A DNA stretch of 64,000 bases from Sanguibacter suaedae (GTDB taxonomy: Bacteria; Actinomycetota; Actinomycetes; Actinomycetales; Cellulomonadaceae), in contig NZ_JAEINH010000003.1 of the NCBI RefSeq assembly GCF_016342785.1, positions 214,505 through 278,504 of the forward strand, written 5' to 3'. The translations under genes and the position numbers were made by a program. Every line of letters starts with the position of its first letter. Position 1 is the first letter of the stretch. This document shows, in pieces, positions 27,461-34,610 of this stretch. The notes beneath the pieces were generated by a model. The model was not told the origin of the DNA and did no database searches. It worked only from the letters and a program-made list of their open reading frames with translations.

Positions 27461-28058
27461 GCACGCCGCCGCTCTCGCGGAGGTAGCAGGCGGCGCACAA
27501 CGACTCGTACCCCACCTCGACTCCGTCGATGGCCACCTGGGCGCCGTCGAACGTGAAGTCGCCGTCGACGGTCCTGGCGTTGAACACGGCCTTGCGGCCG
27601 CACCGGCAGATGGTCTTGAGCTCCTCGAGGGAGTGCGCGATCTCGAGGAGCCGGCGGCTGCCGGGGAACGCTGCGGTCTGGAAGTCGGTGCGGATCCCGT
27701 AGCAGATGACGGGGATCTTCTCGAGGGTGGCGATGCGCAGGAGGTCGTTGACCTGCTCGGCGGTGAGGAACTGCGACTCGTCGACGAGGAGGCAGCTCAC
27801 GTCGAGGCCGGTGCGGGCCCGTGTGCGGGCCCGGTGGTCCGCGAAGAGGGCGACGACGTCGTCCTGCTCGCCGACGACGAAGTCCACCTGCCGGTCGACG
27901 CCGAGGCGCGAGAGGATGGCCCGGCCGGCCTTGGTGTCCACGCCGGGCTTGGCGAGGAGCACCTCGTGCCCGCGTTCCTCGTAGTTGTGGGCCGCCTGCA
28001 GGAGCGCGGTGCTCTTGCCGCTGTTCATCGCCCCGTACCGGAAATACAGCTTTGCCAT
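27450..28058 (-). CDS. tdk: Thymidine kinase
   Basis: A 202-residue type II thymidine kinase of the pyrimidine salvage pathway. Motifs are the P-loop GAMNSGKST, the catalytic DESQF, and two zinc-binding cysteine pairs (CRCGR and CAACY). The length is normal. The ATG at 28058 has an AGGAGG-like site 8-9 bases upstream. It lies between the racemase-like gene (convergent) and the carotenoid operon (same strand, 60 bases away). Confidence 0.95.
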   Translation of the reverse strand: MAKLYFRYGAMNSGKSTALLQAAHNYEERGHEVLLAKPGVDTKAGRAILSRLGVDRQVDFVVGEQDDVVALFADHRARTRARTGLDVSCLLVDESQFLTAEQVNDLLRIATLEKIPVICYGIRTDFQTAAFPGSRRLLEIAHSLEELKTICRCGRKAVFNARTVDGDFTFDGAQVAIDGVEVGYESLCAACYLRESGGVLTR

Positions 28059-28118
28059 GCACGCTCCTCCTGGTCGGCGCCTATCTCACCACACGGGCCG
28101 GGCCTCGCCGGCCGCTGT

Positions 28119-29027
28119 TCAGCGCAGCGCGATCCAGATGAGGAGCTGCGTCACGAGGAACCCGCTCACCATGTTGAGCCAGAGGAACCTGCGCCACCCG
28201 GCGTTCGCGTCCTCGCAGCGCGAGTCGGGCAGGGACCGGTAGGGGGCGACGTTCACGAGGTAGAGCACGGGGACGACGGCCGCGAGCGCCCCGGGCCATC
28301 CCGTGGTGAGCAGGAGTGCCGAGGAGAGGGCGTAGAGGACCATGGTGCCGCGCACGGTGGTCGTGGAGCCGAGGACGGTGGCGACGGAGCTGATGCCACC
28401 GGCACGGTCGGCGGCGACGTCCTGGACGGCACCGAAGGCCTGGGAGGCCATCCCCCAGAGGAAGAAGGCGCCGAGCGCCGTGAGGACGGCGGGCTGGACG
28501 GTGCTGGTGACGAGGAGGAGCCCGACGACGGCGGGGCTCACGAAGTGGGTGCTCGACGTCGCGGAGTCGAGGACGGGGCGTTCCTTGAAGCGCAGGCCGG
28601 GGGCCGAGTAGGCGACGACGGCGAGCACCGAGACGGTGAGGGCGACGGTCGACTGCCACGTGCCGACGGCGACGAGGTAGACGAGGAAGGGGACGTTGCT
28701 GAGGACGGCCGCCCACAGGGTGGTGCGGTGCAGGCTGGTGTCGAGGACGATGCCCTCGACTCCGCCCTTGCGGGGGTTGCGCAGGTCGGACTCGTAGTCG
28801 AAGACGTCGTTGATGCCGTACATGAGGAGGTTGTACGGGACGAGGAAGTAGAGGGTGCCGACGGCGAGGGTCCAGTCGAGCGCTCCCCCGGTCATGAGGT
28901 ACGCGGCGGCGAAGGGGTAGGCCGTGTTGATCCAGCTGATGGGTCGCGACGAGGCGATCAGGCGGCCGACGACGGTGCCGGCGCCCTGGGGGCGGGCGTC
29001 CGCGTGGGGCGGGTGCGGGGCGGTCAT
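28119..29027 (-). CDS. crtEb: Lycopene elongase, UbiA-family prenyltransferase
   Basis: A 302-residue membrane prenyltransferase with the two Asp-rich motifs NDVFDYESD and DVAADRAGG and about nine hydrophobic segments. In C50-carotenoid makers CrtEb adds dimethylallyl groups to lycopene, giving flavuxanthin via nonaflavuxanthin. It is the last gene of the idi-crtE-B-I-Ye-Yf-Eb operon and overlaps crtYf by 4 bases. The linked heterodimeric cyclase genes make this assignment firm. Confidence 0.92.
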   Translation of the reverse strand: MTAPHPPHADARPQGAGTVVGRLIASSRPISWINTAYPFAAAYLMTGGALDWTLAVGTLYFLVPYNLLMYGINDVFDYESDLRNPRKGGVEGIVLDTSLHRTTLWAAVLSNVPFLVYLVAVGTWQSTVALTVSVLAVVAYSAPGLRFKERPVLDSATSSTHFVSPAVVGLLLVTSTVQPAVLTALGAFFLWGMASQAFGAVQDVAADRAGGISSVATVLGSTTTVRGTMVLYALSSALLLTTGWPGALAAVVPVLYLVNVAPYRSLPDSRCEDANAGWRRFLWLNMVSGFLVTQLLIWIALR

Positions 29028-29368
29028 CGCGAGTCCTCCGGTGGGGTGGTGCGGCGTGCGGCGTCCCACAGCGTGGGCAGGAGGAGCGCGGCGGCGACGG
29101 GCCACGCGAGGTCCTCGACGGGGGCGAGCCAGACGCGCAGGCCGGTCATGTGCTCGTCGGAGAACCGGAAGAGGTCGGCGGCGATCATCACGGAGTCGAA
29201 GACGACGGTGAGGATCACGAGGACGGCCATGACGATCCCGACGAGCAGCCACCACGGGCGGCCGTGCGGTCGCGGTGGGGGTCCGGTGCGTCGGGCGCGG
29301 AGGCGGACGCCGGCGACGACGGCCAGGACGACGACGAGGAACACGGCGTTGAGGAGGAGGTACGTCAT
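29024..29368 (-). CDS. crtYf: C50 carotenoid epsilon-cyclase subunit (CrtYf-like)
   Basis: A 114-residue membrane protein with three hydrophobic segments and the lycopene-cyclase-domain motif PVEDLAWPVAAALLLPTLW. It forms a heterodimer with the CrtYe-like subunit and closes the ring of flavuxanthin to give decaprenoxanthin- or sarcinaxanthin-type pigments. Which ring type is made cannot be read here. The ATG at 29368 overlaps the crtYe stop. Confidence 0.88.
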   Translation of the reverse strand: MTYLLLNAVFLVVVLAVVAGVRLRARRTGPPPRPHGRPWWLLVGIVMAVLVILTVVFDSVMIAADLFRFSDEHMTGLRVWLAPVEDLAWPVAAALLLPTLWDAARRTTPPEDSR

Positions 29369-29694
29369 GGTCGGGTCTCCCTCGCGGGCAGGAAGCGCTC
29401 GAGGAGCCCGTGCAGGACCATCGTGAGGTAGCACAGGAACGTGACGAAGAAGAGCTCCTCGATCGGGAGCTCGGGGAGGATCTCGATGCCGCTCATGCCA
29501 GGGCTGTCCCCTCGTTCGAAGACCCCGAGCCCGATGCCGGCGAGGTCCCAGAGGAGGAAGAGGACGATGCCGGCGCCGAGGACGGCGGCAGCACGGCGGG
29601 GCGCGTCCCAGAAGAACAGGCGCCACCGGTGGTCCATGAGCGCCATGCACCCGAGCGCCGCGAGCAGCGCGGCGAGGTACTCCCAGCCGGTCAT
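29365..29694 (-). CDS. crtYe: C50 carotenoid epsilon-cyclase subunit (CrtYe-like)
   Basis: A 109-residue membrane protein with three hydrophobic segments and the cyclase motif LPELPIEELFFVTFLCYLT, the partner of the following CrtYf-like subunit. Together the two equal one two-domain lycopene cyclase. It overlaps both crtI and crtYf by 4 bases. Confidence 0.88.
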   Translation of the reverse strand: MTGWEYLAALLAALGCMALMDHRWRLFFWDAPRRAAAVLGAGIVLFLLWDLAGIGLGVFERGDSPGMSGIEILPELPIEELFFVTFLCYLTMVLHGLLERFLPARETRP

Positions 29695-31259
29695 GCGGGC
29701 TCCTCGAGGGGAGTGGTGGACCGGTCCCCACGGAGCCGCTTGACGACGAGCTCGGCGCTGATGAGGCACATGGGGAGCCCGATGCCGGGGATGGTGCTGC
29801 CGCCTGCGTAGAGGAGCCCGTCGACCTTGGCGGAGACGTTGCGGCCGCGGAGGAAGGCGCTCTGGCGCCACGTGTGGGCGGGGCCGAGGGCGCCGCCCGA
29901 CCAGGAGTTGAGGTCGGCGGCGAAGTCGGCGGGGCCGACGGTGCGGCGCACGACGATCCGGTCGGCGAGGTCGGGGATCCCGGCCCAGCCGGCGATCTGG
30001 GCGATGGCGGCGTCGGCGATCCTCTCCACTGCCGGGTCGCCGTGCCCGTCGATGCCGCCGGACCCGATGGTGGTGTCGGCGGGGACGGGGACGAGCACGA
30101 AGAGGTTCTCGGACCCGTCGGGGGCGACGTCGGGGTCGGTGGCGGAGGGGCGGCACACGTAGGAGGAGGCCGGCGTGGGGACGCGCGGGGGGCTACCGAA
30201 GATGTCGTCGAAGTTCGTCGCCCAGTCCTCCGTGAAGAAGAGGGTGTGGTGCAGCAGGGAGGGCAGCTCCCCGCTCACCCCGAGGTAGACGAGGACGGCG
30301 CCAGGGCCGGAGACCTTCCGGTCCCACCACGTCTGGGGGTAGGTCTGGAGCTCTCGGGGCAGGAGCGTGGTCTCGGTGTGGTGGAGGTCGGCGGCGGAGA
30401 CCACGACGTCGGCGTCGAGGGTGTGGACCTCACCGCCGCTGGTGAAGGTGACGCCCTCCACACGGGCTCGGCGGCGGCGGCCCCCGGACGCACCGGCGGT
30501 GCGCACCGCGGTGACGGTGGCACCGGTGCGGATACGCACCCCCTGCTGGCGGGCGACCCGCTCGACGGCCGCGATGACGGCGGTGAACCCGCCCTGGGGG
30601 TAGAGGACGCCGTCGGCGAGGTCGAGGTGGCTCATGAGGTGGTACATGCTCGGGGCGCGGTCGGGCGACGAGCCGAGGAAGACGGCGGGGTAACCCATGA
30701 CCTGCCGCAGGCGGGGATCGCGGAAGTGCCCGGCGACGAACGACTGGAGGGGGCGGGCGAGGAGCGACAGGAGACGCCCCGCGCGGGTGACGACGTCGCG
30801 CCGCACGAGGGTCGTCATGGACTGGAACGTCGTGTAGAGGAACCGGTCCTTGGCGATGTCGTAGGTCTCCCGGGCGGAGTCGAGGTAGGCGCGCAGCCGC
30901 TCCCCCGCGCCTTCCTCGAGCTCCTCGAAGCGGGCGACCGTCGTGTCGAGGTCGCCGCTGACGTCGAAGGGGACGTCCTGGTCCTCGAAGTACACGCGGT
31001 AGGCGGGGTCGAGGCGCACGAGGTCGAGCTGCTCGCGGGCGCTGGTGCCCATGAGCCGGAAGAAGTGCTCGAACACGTCGGGCATGAGGTACCACGAGGG
31101 GCCGGTGTCGAAGCGGAAGCCGCCGCTCTCCCAGGAACCCGCACGTCCCCCGAGCACGTCGCGCTGCTCGAGGACCTCGACGTCGTACCCGTCACGGGCG
31201 AGGAGCGCTGCGGTGGCGAGCCCCGCGATGCCGCCACCGACGACCACGGCGCGCCTCAC
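29691..31259 (-). CDS. crtI: Phytoene desaturase
   Basis: A 522-residue FAD enzyme that introduces four double bonds into phytoene to give lycopene. The N-terminal FAD fold is VVVGGGIAGLATAALLARDG, the substrate region begins FDTGPSWYLMPDVFE, and the C-terminal carotenoid-desaturase signature is DGLLYAGGSTIPGIGLPMC. Length and order are standard. The GTG at 31259 overlaps the crtB stop. Confidence 0.95.
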   Translation of the reverse strand: MRRAVVVGGGIAGLATAALLARDGYDVEVLEQRDVLGGRAGSWESGGFRFDTGPSWYLMPDVFEHFFRLMGTSAREQLDLVRLDPAYRVYFEDQDVPFDVSGDLDTTVARFEELEEGAGERLRAYLDSARETYDIAKDRFLYTTFQSMTTLVRRDVVTRAGRLLSLLARPLQSFVAGHFRDPRLRQVMGYPAVFLGSSPDRAPSMYHLMSHLDLADGVLYPQGGFTAVIAAVERVARQQGVRIRTGATVTAVRTAGASGGRRRRARVEGVTFTSGGEVHTLDADVVVSAADLHHTETTLLPRELQTYPQTWWDRKVSGPGAVLVYLGVSGELPSLLHHTLFFTEDWATNFDDIFGSPPRVPTPASSYVCRPSATDPDVAPDGSENLFVLVPVPADTTIGSGGIDGHGDPAVERIADAAIAQIAGWAGIPDLADRIVVRRTVGPADFAADLNSWSGGALGPAHTWRQSAFLRGRNVSAKVDGLLYAGGSTIPGIGLPMCLISAELVVKRLRGDRSTTPLEEPA

Positions 31260-32110
31260 GAGCGTACTCCGGAGGTGGCGAGGGCCGACGCGAGGATGCG
31301 CGCCTTCACGGCACCGGGCACCCGCACGCGGGTGCGGAGGAGCTCGCGGGCCGGGGTGCTTCGCAGGCGTTCGGTGAGCTCGCCGAAGAGGCCGTGGGCC
31401 GCGCGGACAGCGGCCCGGCTGTTGGCCGGGAGCGACGGGATGACGGCGGCCGCGGCGGCGAGATCGGCGTCGATCTCGGCGAGGAGCGCGTCCCGGTGGG
31501 TGTCGTCGAGGTCGTCGAGGTCGACGCCGGGCAGGTACACCCGGCCGAGCTCGTCGTGGTCGGCGGCGATGTCGCGGAGGAAGTTGATCTTCTGGAACGC
31601 GGCCCCGAGGCGGCGGGCCCCGTCGGCGAGGTCGTCGTAGTCGTCACGACCAGCGGACCCGAGGAACACGCGCAGGCACATGAGGCCCACGACCTCGGCG
31701 GACCCGTGGACGTACGTCTCGAGGCTGCTCGGGGTGTGCTCGCGGACGGTGAGGTCGGCGCGCATCGACGCGAAGAACGGGTCGACGAGGTCGTCACCGA
31801 TCCCGAACCGGCGGGCGGTGAGCGCGAAGGCGTGGACGACGAGGTTGGTGCTGTACCCGGTCCGGCGTGCGGTGCGGGTCTCCTCCTCGAGGTCGTCGAG
31901 GAGCCGTGCACTGCGCTCGGGGTCGACGGAGCTGTACGGCCCGTCGACGATCTCGTCGGCGAGCCGCACGAGGGCGTACACGTCGCGGACGTGGGCGCGG
32001 ACGGGCCTGTGGAGCATGCGGCAGGCCCACCCGAACGACGTCGAGTACCCGCGGATCACCGCCGAGGCGGCGTCCTGGGCGACAGCGTCGTAGAGGTCCT
32101 GGTCGCTCAC
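31256..32110 (-). CDS. crtB: Phytoene synthase
   Basis: A 284-residue squalene/phytoene synthase that condenses two GGPP molecules. The Asp-rich motifs are VRLADEIVDG and the second, NFLRDIAADHDELGRVYLP, with YSTSFGWACRML near the N-terminus. The GTG at 32110 (VSDQDLYDA) overlaps the crtE stop and is preferred over a start 14 codons upstream inside crtE. Confidence 0.95.
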   Translation of the reverse strand: MSDQDLYDAVAQDAASAVIRGYSTSFGWACRMLHRPVRAHVRDVYALVRLADEIVDGPYSSVDPERSARLLDDLEEETRTARRTGYSTNLVVHAFALTARRFGIGDDLVDPFFASMRADLTVREHTPSSLETYVHGSAEVVGLMCLRVFLGSAGRDDYDDLADGARRLGAAFQKINFLRDIAADHDELGRVYLPGVDLDDLDDTHRDALLAEIDADLAAAAAVIPSLPANSRAAVRAAHGLFGELTERLRSTPARELLRTRVRVPGAVKARILASALATSGVRS

Positions 32111-33246
32111 GCGACCCTCCGGACGAACGCCTCGGTCATCGAGTCGAACCACGTGTCGAACCCTTCTGGGAGGTCAGGGCCGCGCGCGAGGTCGCGTGCG
32201 GCACGGAGGTAGTCGTCGGCGAGGTCCTCGACGAACGCCCGGGACCCGGAGGTCTCGAGCGCACGACGGACGTCCTCGACGTCGGCCTCGGTGAGCTCGG
32301 GGTCGCCGAGCACGGGCTGGAGCACGGCCCACGCGGCGGTGGTGCGGGCGTGGGTGACGAGGGGCGTGTGCTTGCCCTCGCGGAGGTCGGTGAGGACGCT
32401 CTTGCCCGTGTCGGCACTGGCGCCGAACACCCCCTGGACGTCGTCGAGCAGCTGGAAGGCGATGCCGACCTTCCGTCCGAAGCGACCCAGGTGCTCGAGG
32501 ACGTGGGGTCCGGCGCCCGCGAGGACGGCCCCTGCCTGCAGGGGCAGCTCGAAGGAGTAGACGGCGGTCTTGAGGGCTTCCATGGTGATGACGGCGGCAA
32601 GGTCCACGGGGGTCTCCCCCAGGCTGTACCGGACGTCGGCGAGCTCGCCTGCGGCGGTCGCGAAGAGCGCATGGTCCACGAGGTCGAGGAGCGTCTGTCG
32701 GGCGTGCGGCGCGGCGTCGCTGGTGGCGACGAGACGGACCGCCGCCCCGAGCGCGAGGTCCCCGGCGAGGATGCCCGCGGCGGCGCCGAGGGCGTCCGCG
32801 CGGCCGACGGCCGAACCTGCGGCGAGGGCGCTGTCGGTGAAGCGGCCGTTGACGGTGGGGCGGCCCCGGCGCGTGTCGTCGTGGTCGATGACGTCGTCGT
32901 GGAGGACGAAGGCGGCGTGGAGGAGCTCGACGGCGGCGCCGACGGTGGCAGCGAGGGGGTGGTCGTCCCCGCCGAGGAGGCGGTAGGTGCCCATGAGGAG
33001 CTCGGGGCGGAGCTGCTTGCCCCCGAGGGTGGTCTCCCGGATGGCGGTCCAGAGGTCGTGGTAGTCCCGGCCGTAGGGGGTGGCGCGCTCGACCTGCTCG
33101 TCGAGGTAGGCGGTGAGGACGTCGCGGGGGGTCACGCGCGCGGAGTCCACGACGTGCAGCGAGGGAGTCCCGCTCCTGGGACCCGAGGCCTCTGGACCGC
33201 CTCCTGGGTCCTGGCTCCCAGGTTCGGGGGACGTCTCGGCACTCAC
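32107..33246 (-). CDS. crtE: Geranylgeranyl diphosphate synthase
   Basis: A 379-residue trans-prenyltransferase making the C20 precursor of carotenoids. The first Asp-rich motif is in LHDDVIDHDDTRRG, and the second is QLLDDVQGVFG with the family's DDxxG-like pattern. The LGGKQLRPELL substrate motif is present. About 40 polar residues precede the conserved domain. The GTG at 33246 overlaps the idi stop. It could also feed menaquinone or other prenyl pathways, but its place in the operon points to pigment. Confidence 0.93.
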   Translation of the reverse strand: MSAETSPEPGSQDPGGGPEASGPRSGTPSLHVVDSARVTPRDVLTAYLDEQVERATPYGRDYHDLWTAIRETTLGGKQLRPELLMGTYRLLGGDDHPLAATVGAAVELLHAAFVLHDDVIDHDDTRRGRPTVNGRFTDSALAAGSAVGRADALGAAAGILAGDLALGAAVRLVATSDAAPHARQTLLDLVDHALFATAAGELADVRYSLGETPVDLAAVITMEALKTAVYSFELPLQAGAVLAGAGPHVLEHLGRFGRKVGIAFQLLDDVQGVFGASADTGKSVLTDLREGKHTPLVTHARTTAAWAVLQPVLGDPELTEADVEDVRRALETSGSRAFVEDLADDYLRAARDLARGPDLPEGFDTWFDSMTEAFVRRVA

Positions 33247-33800
33247 ACGGACGCCGCGGCGGGGATGTCGACCTCGGCCAGGTCGGTGAGCTGGGCGACC
33301 ATCCAGGCGCTGAAGGCCCACGGCGCGGCGGAGACCGCTCGCCCGAGGTCCTCCATGCGGGCCCACCGGGTCTCGGCGACCTCGTCGGGGTTGGGCGCGA
33401 GGTCGTCCTCGGTGGTGGCGAAGAAGACGGGGCAGTACTCGTTCTCGACGACTCCGGAGGCGTCGACGGCGTGGTAGCGGAAGTCCGGCAGGACGAGGTC
33501 GATCCCGGTGACGGTGACCCCGAGCTCGTGGGCGGCGTGGCGCTCGACGGCCTCGGTCATGGTCTCGTGGCTGCGGGGGTGCCCGCAGAAGGAGTTGGTC
33601 CACACACCGGGGAACGTCCGCTTGGTCAGGGCCCTACGGGTGAGGAGGACCTGCCCGTCGGGTCGCAGAAGGTAGCAGGAGAAGGCGAGGTGGAGCGGCG
33701 TGGTCCGGCTGTGGACGGTGGCGCGCGGTGCGGTCCCGGTGCGGTTCCCGTCCTCGTCGAGGAGGACGACGTGGTCCTGCGCCTGGTCTGGATCCGTCAT
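33243..33800 (-). CDS. idi: Isopentenyl-diphosphate delta-isomerase, type I
   Basis: A 185-residue Nudix-fold enzyme that interconverts IPP and DMAPP. The catalytic Cys lies in TNSFCGHPRSHE and the Glu pair in VVENEYCPVFF; metal-binding histidines are near HSRTTPLHLAF. First gene of the carotenoid operon, so it supplies both GGPP synthesis and the DMAPP used by the elongase. The ATG at 33800 is preceded by GGAGG. Confidence 0.95.
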   Translation of the reverse strand: MTDPDQAQDHVVLLDEDGNRTGTAPRATVHSRTTPLHLAFSCYLLRPDGQVLLTRRALTKRTFPGVWTNSFCGHPRSHETMTEAVERHAAHELGVTVTGIDLVLPDFRYHAVDASGVVENEYCPVFFATTEDDLAPNPDEVAETRWARMEDLGRAVSAAPWAFSAWMVAQLTDLAEVDIPAAASV

Positions 33801-33857
33801 CGCTGCGTACCTCCGGTGCGTGAACCGACCGGCTGACCGACCCGATTCGCTAGCCTC

Positions 33858-33870
33858 TCTAGTTGCTAGA
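33858..33870. promoter_or_regulatory. Candidate CrtR operator between idi and the MarR gene
   Basis: TCTAG-TTG-CTAGA is a perfect 5-bp inverted repeat; another CTAG lies at 33850-33853. It sits in an AT-richer patch between the divergent carotenoid operon and the MarR-type regulator, beside the regulator's -10. In Corynebacterium a MarR-type CrtR represses a crt operon from the divergent position. Binding is inferred. Confidence 0.5.
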
Positions 33871-33875
33871 CAAGG

Positions 33876-33881
33876 TAACAT
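33876..33881 (+). promoter_or_regulatory. -10 element of the MarR gene, probable leaderless start
   Basis: TAACAT ends 6 bases before the GTG at 33888. No ribosome-binding site is in between. The palindromic operator candidate lies just upstream, so the protein would block its own promoter. Confidence 0.5.
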
Positions 33882-33887
33882 ATTGGC

Positions 33888-34424
33888 GTGGAGACCAACG
33901 AGGGCACCGGGGACGAGCACGGCTACTGGTACGACAACACTGCCGCGACCACCGCCATCCTGCACGCCCTGCGCCGCTTCCGGCGCGCCGACCAGGAGAT
34001 GCGGCGGCGGATGAGCGCGGACATGGACATGAACGTCAGCGACATGCAGGCGCTCCAGCACGTCATCGCCGCCGAGGCCCAGGGCGAGCCCGCGACGCCG
34101 CGGGACCTCTCCGCGCTGCTCGGCATCTCCAGCGCCTCCACCACCAAGCTCCTCGACCGGCTCTCCGCGTCGGGCCATCTCGAGCGCCACCCCCACCCCA
34201 CCGACCGTCGGGCGCTCGTCCTGCGGTCGACGCCCCACGCGCACTCGCAGATCCGCGCACGGATGCAACGGATGCACTCGGGCATGGAGCAGGCCGCGGC
34301 CGCGGTCCCGCCCGAGAGCCGAGCGGCCGTCGTCGCGCTCCTCGACGCGATGGCGTCCGCCATGGCGGGGGCCGACGCGGGCGAAGGGTCGGACGGCACC
34401 CGCCCGCAGAGCCCTCGCGGATGA
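33888..34424 (+). CDS. MarR-family regulator, probable CrtR of the carotenoid operon
   Basis: A 178-residue winged-helix regulator. It has the MarR core: the recognition helix LSALLGISSASTTKLLDRL followed by the wing residues HLERHPHPTDRRALVL with the conserved DRR. It is transcribed divergently from idi-crt with an 87-base gap. In Corynebacterium the matching gene, crtR, represses carotenoid genes and is relieved by GGPP. The same job is likely here but is inferred from position. Confidence 0.85.
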   Translation: METNEGTGDEHGYWYDNTAATTAILHALRRFRRADQEMRRRMSADMDMNVSDMQALQHVIAAEAQGEPATPRDLSALLGISSASTTKLLDRLSASGHLERHPHPTDRRALVLRSTPHAHSQIRARMQRMHSGMEQAAAAVPPESRAAVVALLDAMASAMAGADAGEGSDGTRPQSPRG

Positions 34425-34451
34425 AGTTACGCACCGGTAACACAAGATGTG

Positions 34452-34480
34452 TTGACGTTGTGAGAAACCGACATTTAGTG
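34452..34480 (+). promoter_or_regulatory. Sigma-A-type promoter of the subtilisin-like protease gene
   Basis: TTGACG (34452-34457), a 17-base spacer, and TTAGTG (34475-34480). This gives a 5' leader of about 120 bases before the ATG at 34611. Confidence 0.62.
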
Positions 34481-34490
34481 TCCTTCTCAC
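34460..34490. repeat. Inverted repeat over the protease promoter
   Basis: GTGAGAA (34460-34466) and TTCTCAC (34484-34490) flank the -10 hexamer symmetrically. The arrangement suggests an operator that would cover the promoter; no regulator can be named. Confidence 0.5.
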
Positions 34491-34610
34491 GACGCGCCGT
34501 CGCCGTCGCAGGGGGCTGAGAAAACGACGGGCGTCGATGCCTGCCGTGCCATTCCCCCTGCCTCGCGGAGGCCGTCACCCGTGACGTACTCCCGAGAGGC
34601 AGAACAACGC

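Noticed and set aside
28059-28118. Terminator at the end of the carotenoid operon
   Set aside because: Only a 6-bp GGCCGG/CCGGCC match is visible; not distinguishable from background in this GC-rich sequence.
34500-34530. TPP-riboswitch-like GGGGGCTGAGA in the protease leader
   Set aside because: Only one short piece resembles the motif; the second conserved half is absent and the downstream gene is unrelated to thiamine.
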